From positions 1-47,701 of the forward strand of contig CALVUN010000006.1 in NCBI GenBank assembly GCA_944363595.1: a stretch of DNA of 47,701 nt. Reading direction: 5' to 3'. The stretch is from an uncultured Bacilli bacterium. Lineage in GTDB: Bacteria > Bacillota_I > Bacilli_A > RF39 > UBA660. A model generated the notes under the pieces. The model had not been told where the DNA came from and searched no databases. It was given only the letters and a program-made list of their open reading frames with translations. The position numbers and the translations under genes were made by a program. This document shows positions 17,086 through 25,648 of this stretch, piece after piece; position 1 is the stretch's first letter; each line of letters opens with the position of its first letter.

Positions 17086-18684
17086 ATGAATAATAATGAA
17101 AAAAAATTAAAAGTAGGTATTTATTTAAGATTATCTAATGAAGATAAAGATAAAAACAATAAAAAAGATGATAGTGAATCTATCAAAAACCAAAGAAATA
17201 TGCTTATTCAATATATAAATAAATACCCTAATTTTATTTTAATAGATGAATATTGTGATGAAGATTTATCAGGCGCAGGAACATATCGACCTGAATTTGA
17301 AAGGTTAATAAAAGATTGTGAAAAACATAAACTAGACATTGTTTTATGTAAAAGTCAATCTAGATTTTCAAGAGATATGGAAATAGTAGAAAAATATATA
17401 AATAATAAATTTAAAGAATGGAATATAAGATTTATAAGTTTATCTGACAATGCTGACACTGAAATATTAGGAAATAAAAAATCAAGACAAATAAATGGAC
17501 TTGTCAATGAATGGTATTTAGAAGACGTTTCAAATAATATAAGAAGTGCTTTTAATTCCAAAATGAAACAAGGAGAATTAATATCACCATTTGCCCCCTT
17601 TGGTTATGAAATATCCCCAAATAATAATAATAAATTAATAGTAGATCCCATTGCCAAAGAAATTGTTAAAAAAATATATAATTTATATTTAACAGGTTTA
17701 GGATATACATCCATTGCCAAATATTTAAATAAATATCAAATCCCTTGCCCTTCTCTTTATAAATACCAAAAGGGCATTAAATTAAATATAAATAGTAATA
17801 AACCACGCGAAAAAATAAAATGGAATACTAACGCAATTAAAACAATTTTAACAAATGAAGTATATATAGGTAATTTAATCCAAGGAAAAAGAACCACTGT
17901 TAGTTATAAAAACCATAAAATTAAAATTAAAGATAAAAAAGATTGGATAAAAATTAAAAACACCCATGAAGCAATTATTGATGAAGAAACATTTAATAAA
18001 GTACAATTTACAATAAAACAAAGAACTAAGCCTAATAAAAAAACAGGTATAGTTCATTTTTTCTCTGGAAAAGCATATTGTCTAGAATGCAATCATTATA
18101 TGCGAAAAAAGAATTCTTCTAAACATGAATATTTAGTATGTTCTAATAATCGTGATGGATATAACGATTGTTTAAATAAAACTTCCATTAGATATGATGT
18201 ATTAGCAAATCTAGTATTAGGGGCAATAAATAATAAAATTGAAAAATTTTATGACGAAGAAGAATTAGAAAATTTAGATTCAAAAAAACTTGATAACAGA
18301 TTCAAGAAAAAAATTAAATCTTTAGTGGCTCTTAGAACTGATATTGAAAATAAAATATCTAAAACTAAAAATTATTTAAAAAATATTTATGAAGATAAAG
18401 TAAATGGTATTATTACACTAAAACAATTTAAAGATTTAATTACCAATTATAATAAAGACGAAGATAATTATAAAGATCAAATTAAATTAATAAATAATGA
18501 AATATCCCATTATAGAATGAAAGAAGAATCTGGGAAAAAAAATAAAGAAATATTCAAAAAATACCAAAAATTAGAAGAATTAAATAGAGTTGTTGTTGAT
18601 GAATTTATTGATAAAATTTATATTGGTAAATTAAACGAAGAAACAAATACTAGAGATATTCAAATTAAATGGAATTTTGAATAA
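17086..18684 (+). CDS. Large serine recombinase (site-specific integrase of element 2)
   Basis: This is a 532-residue integrase. The resolvase domain has nucleophile Ser17 in GIYLRLSNED and arginines in CKSQSRFSRD. A recombinase domain follows (APFGYEISPNNNNKLIVD, NAIKTILTNEVYIGNLIQGKR, THEAIIDEETFNKVQ), then a zinc ribbon starting YCLECNHYMRKK and a coiled-coil region. All parts appear intact. ATG 17086 follows GTGAGG. It likely recognises the inverted-arm att with central GT that flanks 7614-19689. It differs from the other recombinase along most of its length, as expected for integrases with different target sites. Confidence 0.95.
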   Translation: MNNNEKKLKVGIYLRLSNEDKDKNNKKDDSESIKNQRNMLIQYINKYPNFILIDEYCDEDLSGAGTYRPEFERLIKDCEKHKLDIVLCKSQSRFSRDMEIVEKYINNKFKEWNIRFISLSDNADTEILGNKKSRQINGLVNEWYLEDVSNNIRSAFNSKMKQGELISPFAPFGYEISPNNNNKLIVDPIAKEIVKKIYNLYLTGLGYTSIAKYLNKYQIPCPSLYKYQKGIKLNINSNKPREKIKWNTNAIKTILTNEVYIGNLIQGKRTTVSYKNHKIKIKDKKDWIKIKNTHEAIIDEETFNKVQFTIKQRTKPNKKTGIVHFFSGKAYCLECNHYMRKKNSSKHEYLVCSNNRDGYNDCLNKTSIRYDVLANLVLGAINNKIEKFYDEEELENLDSKKLDNRFKKKIKSLVALRTDIENKISKTKNYLKNIYEDKVNGIITLKQFKDLITNYNKDEDNYKDQIKLINNEISHYRMKEESGKKNKEIFKKYQKLEELNRVVVDEFIDKIYIGKLNEETNTRDIQIKWNFE

Positions 18685-18716
18685 ATTTCAAAAGAAAAAA
18701 AGAAATTGAAATTTTT
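18683..18716 (+). terminator. Possible terminator after the element 2 recombinase
   Basis: AAATTTC (18683-18689) pairs with GAAATTT (18708-18714) across an A-rich loop, followed by T's. The stem is AT-only and weak. Confidence 0.35.
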
Positions 18717-18804
18717 TGCAGAATAATATAAGTGAGAAGTTATATACATCTATAACCTTTTGCTTAATACATATTAAAAATAAACAGTAAAGGACGGTGA
18801 AAAA

Positions 18805-19621
18805 ATGAATCAAGATAAAATAATAAAATATTCAATAATGAAACTATAAGAACTGTGTGGGATAAAGAAAAAAAGTATTATATAAGTATTATTGATCTTA
18901 TTGGTGTATTAGCAGAAAGCGATAACCCAAGAAAATATTGGTCAGTTATGAAAACCAGATTAAAAAAAGAAGAAAACGAGTTGGCTACAATTTGTAGTCA
19001 ACTGAAATTAAAAGTTTCTGATGGAAAATATTATAATACTAATGTATGTGATATTGAGGGTATGTTTAGAATAATTCAATCAATTCCTAGCAAAAATGCT
19101 GAACCTATTAAACAATGATTAGCTAGTCTTGGTAAAGAAAAAATTGATGAAGTATTTGATCCTCCATTAACAATGCAAAGAGCAATAGATACATATCGTG
19201 CTAAAGATTATGATGAAACTTGGATTGCTAAAAGAATTAAAGGCATTCAAGAAAGGAAAAAACTAACTGATGTTTGGAAATATGGTGGCATTGAAAGTAA
19301 TTTAGAGTATACAATGCTTACGAACAAAATAAATAAAAGTTGGTCTAGATTTACGGCTAAGCAATATAAACAATATAAAGAATTAAGAAAAGAATCTTTA
19401 AGAGATAATATGACTGATATAGAAATAGCACTTACTGATTTAGGAGAACTTACTACTCGTAATATTGCTTTATCAGAACATCATGAAAGATTTAAAGAAA
19501 ACCTTAAAGTTACTCAAAGAGGTGGACAAGTTGCAAATGATGCAAGAAAATCATATGAACAACAAACTAAAAGCCTGCTATGTCAAATCAAAATGCACTT
19601 AATTATCAATACATAGAATAA
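18805..19621 (+). pseudogene. Bro-N/DinD-like phage antirepressor, disrupted
   Basis: Pieces spell a Bro-N-type antirepressor: NETIRTVWDKEKKYYISIIDLIGVLAES, then KYWSVMKTRLKKE, FRIIQSIPSKNAEPIKQ, LASLGKEKIDEVFDP, and KELRKESLRDNMTDIEIALTDLGE. Three lesions are visible. A frameshift lies near 18822, just after MNQDKI. A TGA at 19116-19118 stands where the family has Trp. A second frameshift near 19575 comes before the natural ending NALNYQYIE. Such proteins are frequent prophage and ICE passengers. Normal length is about 270 residues. Confidence 0.75.
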
Positions 19622-19660
19622 AAATAATAATAACTCTAAAATATTAAAAAATAATAAAAA

Positions 19661-19689
19661 GTGTCTTAACCATATTCAAAGAGTTGCTT
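19661..19689. other. attR of element 2
   Basis: Arm GTGTCTTAACCATATTC (19661-19677) overlaps the second copy of the 14-bp repeat TCAAAGAGTTGCTT (19676-19689). When the element ends are joined, the two arms flank 12 bp whose central dinucleotide is GT. Confidence 0.8.
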
Positions 19690-20018
19690 TAATCAGAACA
19701 CTAGCTACTAATCCAGATATACTTCTTTTAGATGAAGCATTTTCAGCTTTGGATTATCAAACAAGACTTGCCGTTTCTGATGATGTCTACCGAATCATCA
19801 AAAAAGAAAATAAAACCACAATTATGATAACTCATGATATAAGTGAAGCCATATCAATGGCAGATCGCATTATAATATTATCTCATCGACCTTCCACCAT
19901 TAAAAAAGAATTAAAAATAGAACTTACAAATAAAAGTACACCTATTGAAAACCGAAAATGCAAAGAATTCCCTAAATACTATGAAGAAATATGGAAGGAG
20001 ATAGATTACCATGCTTAG
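19690..20018 (+). pseudogene. ABC transporter ATP-binding protein (SsuB/TauB-like): 3' part
   Basis: This is the continuation of the ATPase started at 7198. It includes Walker B ILLLDEAFSALD with the D-loop and the H-loop ITHDISEAISMADRI. The frame is clean to TAG at 20016-20018, and the permease ATG lies inside the last codons (20011). With the left part it gives a 252-residue protein, a normal length for this class. The reading frame in the separated halves shows no secondary mutation. Confidence 0.9.
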
Positions 20019-20802
20019 TCATGACTATCAAATTTACTTAAAAAAACAAAAATTAAATAAACTATATATTAAACTAACTCAAATAGTTATTCTAATAAGT
20101 TTCTTAATAATATGGGAATTATTAGCGCACTATGAAATAATAAATACATTTATCTCATCATCTCCAAGTAGAATAATAAAAACTATATATGAATTATACC
20201 AAAGTAACAATCTCTTTCATCATATATGGGTAACCATCTATGAAACAATAATAAGTTTTGGTATAGGGACAATATTAGGTACGCTTATTGCAATCATTCT
20301 ATGGTGGAACAAATTCCTATATAAAGTTTGTGATCCTTACCTAACAATAATTAATAGTTTACCAAAAGTAGCATTAGGCCCCATCATTATCATTTGGGTA
20401 GGAGCAAATATTAACTCCATTATTGTAATGGCACTATTAATTTCAGTCATTGTAACAATCATTACTGTTTACAATGGTTTTGAAGAAACTGATCAAAACA
20501 AAATTAATCTCTTAAAATCGTTTAAAGCAACAAAATATCAAATTCTAAAATTAGTAGTTTTACCTAGCAGCTATAGTACTATCATAAGCAGTCTAAAAAT
20601 AAATGTTAGCATGTCATTAATTGGAGTTATCATGGGAGAATTTCTCGTTTCCAAAGAAGGAATTGGTTACTTAATAATGTATGGTTCTCAAGTATTCAAC
20701 TTAGATCTTGTCATGGGAGGTATAATTATTCTTATGATTGTATCATATCTAATGTATCTATTAGTTATGTATTTAGAAAAAATACTAATCAAAAACGATT
20801 AG
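20011..20802 (+). CDS. ABC transporter permease, NMT1/SsuC-ThiX-like
   Basis: This 263-residue inner-membrane permease has about six hydrophobic helices and the family core TIYETIISFGIGTILGTLIAIIL, INSLPKVALGPIIIIWVG and the cytosolic EAA-type loop LLKSFKATKYQILKLVVLPSSYSTI. It is the third gene of the interrupted operon and is itself intact. GGAG lies 10 bases before ATG 20011. In the current arrangement its natural promoter is 17 kb away, so expression would have to come from within element 2 or after excision. Confidence 0.9.
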   Translation: MLSHDYQIYLKKQKLNKLYIKLTQIVILISFLIIWELLAHYEIINTFISSSPSRIIKTIYELYQSNNLFHHIWVTIYETIISFGIGTILGTLIAIILWWNKFLYKVCDPYLTIINSLPKVALGPIIIIWVGANINSIIVMALLISVIVTIITVYNGFEETDQNKINLLKSFKATKYQILKLVVLPSSYSTIISSLKINVSMSLIGVIMGEFLVSKEGIGYLIMYGSQVFNLDLVMGGIIILMIVSYLMYLLVMYLEKILIKND

Positions 20803-20812
20803 TATTTTACTT
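20781..20812 (+). terminator. Terminator of the ABC operon
   Basis: A perfect 10-bp stem AATACTAATC (20781-20790) / GATTAGTATT (20797-20806) encloses the permease stop and is followed by TTACTTTAC. The insertion sequence starts 13 bases later. Confidence 0.65.
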
Positions 20813-20820
20813 TACACATA

Positions 20821-21990
20821 TTAAGGTTCTTGCACAAAAGTTATGGGATAATTATTTCGTTCTAGATATATCAAATATTTTAAGAAGAAATATTTGTCAT
20901 CAGGATAACCATATGCTTGTCTTCTTACAGTCTTGATTTTGTTATTCATGACTTCTATTTTACTAGTAGATATGTTATATCTAGCATGAGTAATAATACC
21001 ATACATATGGTTTTCTAATAATTTAGTAAACCATAAGAAATGTTTGTTAACATTCTCTCTACCCATATCTATTATTTCATTTATTTCTTTTTTCATTTCA
21101 TCTTCATCGGTTATAGAATATGCATTATTTAATTTTTCTTTAATTAAATCAGCCGTAAAAAGTAATTTGTTTTCATTAAGAATTTAATTATACTTATCTA
21201 CTTTACCACCTTTTCTTTTAACATCTTGTTTCTTAAATAACTCACTACCTTTATCAATTACTTTACCTTCTTCAGCTTCTTTATCTTGCTTTATTAATGT
21301 TTCTTTTGATGCTGTCAAAATATATTTACTTCTTTTTAATGACTTAGCCTCTTTTTCTTTCCCTTCTTCAATTAATCTTTTTTGTTCATCTTTTCTAATT
21401 GCATCTATTACTTTCTCGTTATAGTTTTTAACTATATGAAAATGGTCAAATACAATAGAAATATCAGTACATTTTTCTCTGAAAGCTTCTTCAAAATCAG
21501 AGTTCATATCACAAGCAACTACTTTTACGTTAGCCATATATGAAAGTCAAACATGTTCTATAAATTCATAAACCAATTGCTTTTTTCCATCTTGAATCCA
21601 TAATACATGACCAGTTTCTAAATCTATTATATGAGTATCATATTTATATCCATTATGCAATTTAAATTCATCAAGTCCTAAATAGGTTGCCTGTCTTTCT
21701 AGTTTTATAATTTTACCATCAACAACATATTTCTCTCTTTATCAATTTCTTTTACAATATTTCTATTTAGACCGGTTATTTCAGCTACTTCTTTGTTAGT
21801 ATAATGTCCTATTGATAATAAATCTTTAGTATAATTATATAGTTCATTTGTAATGAAATGTTTATTATTTTTAAAACTTATATTTTGCATACATGTAGAA
21901 CAATAAAATTGTGTATGTTCAAAACAAACACATGTTAAATTTCCTCCAAAACATTTTTTTCTACTTCTACTTTTACTTCAACCTCTGCTT
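20821..21990 (-). pseudogene. ISL3-family transposase, broken
   Basis: Read leftwards, an N-terminal zinc-finger-like stretch (CVCFEHTQFYCSTC) and an HTH (NKEVAEITGLNRNIVKEI) are followed by a frameshift near 21715. The DDE part then includes YLGLDEF and VKVVACDMNSDFEEAF...DHFHIVKNYNEKV. The C-terminal signature is THARYNISTSKIE...NNKIKTVRRQAYGYPDDKYFFLK. There is a TGA at 21547-21549 and a TAA at 21184-21186. At least three lesions make it inactive. The N-terminal boundary is approximate. Confidence 0.8.
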
Positions 21991-22193
21991 CTATTCTTTT
22001 ATTCATATCTATTTTCTTATGAGAAAATAAGAAAATTATAATTTTCTTTAAAAATTGAATTAACATTTCTAGTTTTTGTGATATAATCATATTAACAACT
22101 TCCTTTACTATTTTATTCTAATTATGGTTTACGAAGTTGTTTTCTTTTTGTCTATAGGTTATTTAAAATTCCCACAACTTTAGTGCAAGAACC
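20825..22193 (-). mobile_element. ISL3-family insertion sequence, degenerate
   Basis: Terminal inverted repeats of 24 bp (20825-20848 and 22170-22193) agree at 22 positions, beginning GGTTCTTGCAC and ending GGGA. The 1,369-bp length is right for ISL3. The transposase inside is broken. No clear 8-bp target duplication is visible next to the ends, which suggests age or a flanking rearrangement. Confidence 0.85.
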
Positions 22194-22207
22194 AAATTAA
22201 TACAAAA

Positions 22208-22233
22208 AAAGATACCTATTTCTAAGTATCTTT
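22208..22233 (-). terminator. Terminator of the AlbA_2-domain gene
   Basis: An 8-bp stem (AAAGATAC 22208-22215 / GTATCTTT 22226-22233) is followed on the minus strand by a T7 run. Confidence 0.7.
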
Positions 22234-22246
22234 AGTTCTATAAATA

Positions 22247-22289
22247 TTCTGCAAATCTCTGCGAAAAGTTCTGCAAATCTCTGCGAAAA
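22247..22289. repeat. Two tandem copies of a 21-bp unit
   Basis: TTCTGCAAATCTCTGCGAAA(A) occurs at 22247-22267 and again at 22269-22289, one base apart. It sits between the gene's stop codon and its terminator. Confidence 0.85.
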
Positions 22290-23966
22290 TTATTTTTTTA
22301 AAATCCATATAGGTTTTGAATCAGAACCTATATTTTCAATTCTATTTTCTTTTTTCAGCATTGTTAACAAATAACGAACTCTGTTATTTTTATTTTTTTC
22401 TGTCATATTTACAGGTAATTTTGGATATATTAATTTATTAATATCATCTCTATTTGCTTTTTCAAATTTTTCTATATAAGTTATAATATAATCCTTATAA
22501 TATGAGTTGTCTAATCCTTTATTATCTATATACTCATCTTTTTTATTAGTTATTTTAGCTATATCTGATGATATATAAATATTAGGATATCTTCCTTCTA
22601 TTAAATTATCTTTTCTTAAATAATCACTTTGTTCTTTTGTTATTTCATATCCTTTTTGAATTCTATCTAAAAGCATTACTTTTTCAATGTCTAAATTGGT
22701 TTTTTCAAATAATATTTTACTATATTTTTCATCTATTATTTTTCCATATAAAGTCACTTTCACTCTATTATCAACGCTTAAGTCATAATCAGGCATCGGA
22801 AAAAACTTTCTTTTTTGAATATCATAAACTCTTCTTATCCCACTTCCAACAGTATCAATCATATTTAAATTTACCATTGCATTTGCCAAAAATTGATTTT
22901 TATAATATGGTGATGAAAAACCATCTTTTAAAACATTTTCAACTGTTTCAGGAATAAAATTTCCCTCATTAGTAATGATTAATTTATCTTTATATTCCAT
23001 AACATTAATATTTCCATGAAGTCTATAATCTTGATGAACAATACAATTATTAATTAACTCGCGTAAAATGTAATTATCGTATTGATCTACTTCATTTGGA
23101 AATAAAGTATTTTCATTAACCATATATCTATATCTTAAATTTCTAATTTTTGATTTTAATTTTTCTACATTTACAATAAAAGGAATACCAAAATGTTCAT
23201 AATCAACAACATTTATTTCGTCATATAATTTCCATGTCATTTTAGGATTATATCCATTCATTAAATAATCATCTTCATTTTTCCCTAAAAGTAGCATACA
23301 AGCCATAGTAATTTTACCATTTAAAGTAAGTTTTACTTTATTTAAAAAATCTATATCGGATATGTTATCAATTTCATTTGCTATTTCTTTTCCTTCATAT
23401 TTTTTCTTAAATTGTTCACGTGCTAATTTGATTGCTTCTTTATCAATATTATCAATTGTTGCTTCATAAATTATTTGTCTAGACCAATCATAATTTGCAG
23501 TTGCTTTTATTTGTTCTATTTTATTTGATGCAAGTGGCATAAGAGATTCCCCGGCTCTACCGTAGGCAAAACCTTTCCAATTAATAGGAACTCCAGATGC
23601 TGCAGGCACTTGAAACATAATAACTCTTTTGTCGTCCTTGTAAATTGAATATATTTCAATAAAAGTTATATTATCTGTTGTATTATCAGCTATTTGTTTT
23701 TTGATTTTATTAAAATTATTATCATATAAAAAATTTGTATCTATTAAATCATGTGTTTTATTATCAACACCAAAAATAATCCAAGAATATTGCTTATTCT
23801 TTAAATTAGCTTCATTTCCAAGTGCTGAAAAATATTTACCCAATAAATCTATATCAAAATCATTTTTAGCACGTTTAAATTCTACACATTCATTTTCTTC
23901 ATTTGCTAATAATTCATCTAATATATCTAACAATTCGTCATTATTTTTATACAAATAGATCACCAA
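22290..23966 (-). CDS. Schlafen-type AlbA_2 domain plus ATPase-like protein
   Basis: This protein of about 558 residues has an N-terminal AlbA_2 domain (ENECVEFKRAKNDFDIDLLGKYFSALGNEANL...WIIFGVDN) that binds nucleic acid in related proteins. A second module resembles the HATPase_c_4 fold of RecG-like regulators (ILRELINNCIVHQDYRLHGNINVMEYKDKLIITNEGNF, then TVGSGIRRVYDIQKRKFFPMPDY). A winged-helix-like tail follows (residues about 480-558). The start is uncertain: TTG 23966, GTG 23963 or TTG 23954 are the options, as no ATG is near. It stands alone in an accessory stretch beside the IS. Relatives occur in defence islands and as transcription regulators; which applies here is unknown. Confidence 0.75.
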   Translation of the reverse strand: MVIYLYKNNDELLDILDELLANEENECVEFKRAKNDFDIDLLGKYFSALGNEANLKNKQYSWIIFGVDNKTHDLIDTNFLYDNNFNKIKKQIADNTTDNITFIEIYSIYKDDKRVIMFQVPAASGVPINWKGFAYGRAGESLMPLASNKIEQIKATANYDWSRQIIYEATIDNIDKEAIKLAREQFKKKYEGKEIANEIDNISDIDFLNKVKLTLNGKITMACMLLLGKNEDDYLMNGYNPKMTWKLYDEINVVDYEHFGIPFIVNVEKLKSKIRNLRYRYMVNENTLFPNEVDQYDNYILRELINNCIVHQDYRLHGNINVMEYKDKLIITNEGNFIPETVENVLKDGFSSPYYKNQFLANAMVNLNMIDTVGSGIRRVYDIQKRKFFPMPDYDLSVDNRVKVTLYGKIIDEKYSKILFEKTNLDIEKVMLLDRIQKGYEITKEQSDYLRKDNLIEGRYPNIYISSDIAKITNKKDEYIDNKGLDNSYYKDYIITYIEKFEKANRDDINKLIYPKLPVNMTEKNKNNRVRYLLTMLKKENRIENIGSDSKPIWILKK

Positions 23967-24161
23967 CTTTCTAATAATATTTTACCATAAATAATTACTA
24001 TTAATGTCTAAATTTTACATAATTATAAAATTATTTCTAATATATTATTATCTTTATCATATTTTTTCACCCCTTACAATTTAGGATTGAGCAAAATTAA
24101 TTAGAAAAAAAATCATTTCTATGATAAAATAGTATTATCATAAAAATTAGAAGGTGACCAC

Positions 24162-24779
24162 ATGAAAAGTTATATCATAATCATTATTGGCAACATATTA
24201 TTAACAAGTGCTTATGCATTTTTAACAGTCCCAAATGACATTATCGATGGAGGAATAACCAGTACTTCTCTTTTATTATCAAATATTTTTAAATTAGACA
24301 TAGCATATATAACAACCACAATTACCATTCTACTTTTAATATTTGGCCTAATAACCCTAGGTAAACATTTTTTTATCAAATCAATATTTAGTAGTCTATG
24401 TTATATATTATTTTTTAATACTTTTCACTTAACAGGTTTCACTATAACTATCAATCCCTTTTTATGTATAATTATTGCTAGTATTCTTATTGGCATAGGC
24501 CATTACCTATGCTTAAGTCAAAATACAACAACCGTAGGATATGACGTAATAGCAATCTATTTACACAAAAAGAAAAAATATAATCCAGCAATTACCTTAC
24601 GTATTATAGGTACATTAATACTATTTCTAGGAATAACCATTTTTGGAATTGAAACATTTTTATATGGTATTATATTTATTACTATTGAAACACAAGTTAT
24701 CTACCTTCTAAGTGAATATAACTTTCTAAAAATAAAAAGAAAAAGGAGTCATATATGGAAAAATATACTGTCAAAATAG
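24162..24779 (+). CDS. YitT-family integral membrane protein
   Basis: This 205-residue protein has about five to six hydrophobic segments and the family hallmarks FLTVPNDIIDGGITSTSLLLSNIF and CLSQNTTTVGYDVIAIYLHKK. It lacks the C-terminal soluble DUF2179 domain of longer YitT proteins. ATG 24162 has AGAAGGTGA upstream. It overlaps the following pseudouridine synthase by 25 nt. Function is unknown. Confidence 0.8.
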   Translation: MKSYIIIIIGNILLTSAYAFLTVPNDIIDGGITSTSLLLSNIFKLDIAYITTTITILLLIFGLITLGKHFFIKSIFSSLCYILFFNTFHLTGFTITINPFLCIIIASILIGIGHYLCLSQNTTTVGYDVIAIYLHKKKKYNPAITLRIIGTLILFLGITIFGIETFLYGIIFITIETQVIYLLSEYNFLKIKRKRSHIWKNILSK

Positions 24780-25597
24780 AAGAAGAATTATTACCATTTC
24801 TAAGAAAAACACTAACTAACAAATCAAAAAATAATATTAAAACTCTATTAAGTAAAAGATTAATTCTAGTTGATAATCAAATCATAACCAAATATAATTA
24901 TCCCCTAAAGGTAGGACAAGTTATCACTATAAAAAAAGCAATTATTGAAAATCATATTAACTTAGATATAATTTATGAAGATAAAAATATCATTGTAATA
25001 AATAAACCAACAAATCTTCTTACAATATCAACAGATAAAGAAAAAGAGAAAACATTATATCGAGAAGTATCCAATTACTTAAAAAAACAAAAACAAAAAG
25101 TATTTATTATCCATCGTTTAGATAAAGATACATCTGGCGTTATAATGTTTGCCAAAAATCAAACTATTCAACAAAAATATCAAAAAAATTGGAATAAAAT
25201 TGCAATAACAAGAGAATATATAGCTATTGTAGAAGGTATTACCCAAAAGAAAGAACACCTTGTATCATATTTAAAACAAAATAAAAATTTAGAAGTTTAT
25301 ATTTCTCATAACAAAGAAGGTTTAATAGCAATTACTGACTATGAACAAATTAAACATAATACCAAATATTCTCTTTTAAAAATTCAAATACATACAGGTA
25401 GACGCAACCAAATACGCTTACAACTTAAATCTATTAATCATCCCATTATTGGAGACAAAAAATACCAAGCCAAAACAAATCCTATTAATAGACTAGGTTT
25501 ACATGCACATATTTTAAAAATAAAAGATCCCATTACAAATAAAATATTAACCTTTGAAGCACCAATTCCAAACGAATTTAAAACTATTTTTAAATAA
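24755..25597 (+). CDS. RluA-family rRNA/tRNA pseudouridine synthase with S4 domain
   Basis: This 280-residue enzyme would isomerise specific uridines to pseudouridine in RNA. An N-terminal S4-like domain (FLRKTLTNKSKNNIKTLLSKRLILVDNQ) is followed by the catalytic domain with HRLDKDTSGVIMFAKN (Asp nucleophile) and TGRRNQIRLQL. ATG 24755 follows AAAAGGAG inside the YitT gene. The target site cannot be deduced. Confidence 0.9.
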   Translation: MEKYTVKIEEELLPFLRKTLTNKSKNNIKTLLSKRLILVDNQIITKYNYPLKVGQVITIKKAIIENHINLDIIYEDKNIIVINKPTNLLTISTDKEKEKTLYREVSNYLKKQKQKVFIIHRLDKDTSGVIMFAKNQTIQQKYQKNWNKIAITREYIAIVEGITQKKEHLVSYLKQNKNLEVYISHNKEGLIAITDYEQIKHNTKYSLLKIQIHTGRRNQIRLQLKSINHPIIGDKKYQAKTNPINRLGLHAHILKIKDPITNKILTFEAPIPNEFKTIFK

Positions 25598-25600
25598 TTT

Positions 25601-25648
25601 AAAAACTGTTACTTTATTTCTATCAAAGAAAAATAAGTAACAGTTTTT
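25601..25648. terminator. Bidirectional terminator between rluA-like and AAA+ genes
   Basis: A perfect 14-bp stem AAAAACTGTTACTT (25601-25614) / AAGTAACAGTTTTT (25635-25648) serves the convergent genes on both sides. Confidence 0.85.

Larger units (their letters stand above)
7628..19689. mobile_element. Element 2: about 12.1-kb composite integrative element with metal-efflux cargo
   Basis: The element is bounded by the 14-bp direct repeat and by inverted 17-nt arms, inside the ABC ATPase gene. It contains a decayed left half (7628-11787) with a type IV coupling protein and an AraC-like regulator. The right half (11788-19689) carries a metal-efflux operon and a large serine recombinase. A partial att-like sequence at 11776-11808 marks the border between the halves, so this looks like two related elements integrated in tandem at one site. 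No relaxase was recognised, so self-transfer seems lost. Confidence 0.8.

Noticed and set aside
18805-19621. TGA in place of Trp, suggesting Mycoplasma genetic code 4
   Set aside because: The same gene has two frameshifts. Intact genes use TGG for Trp, and TGA is the natural stop of the binding protein (7209-7211) and copZ (11821-11823).
20815-22201. 8-bp target duplication of the ISL3 element
   Set aside because: Flanks CATATTAA and AAATTAAT share only part of their bases, not a convincing direct repeat.
22247-22289. CRISPR-like repeat
   Set aside because: Only two units with a one-base gap, no spacers and no cas genes in the window.
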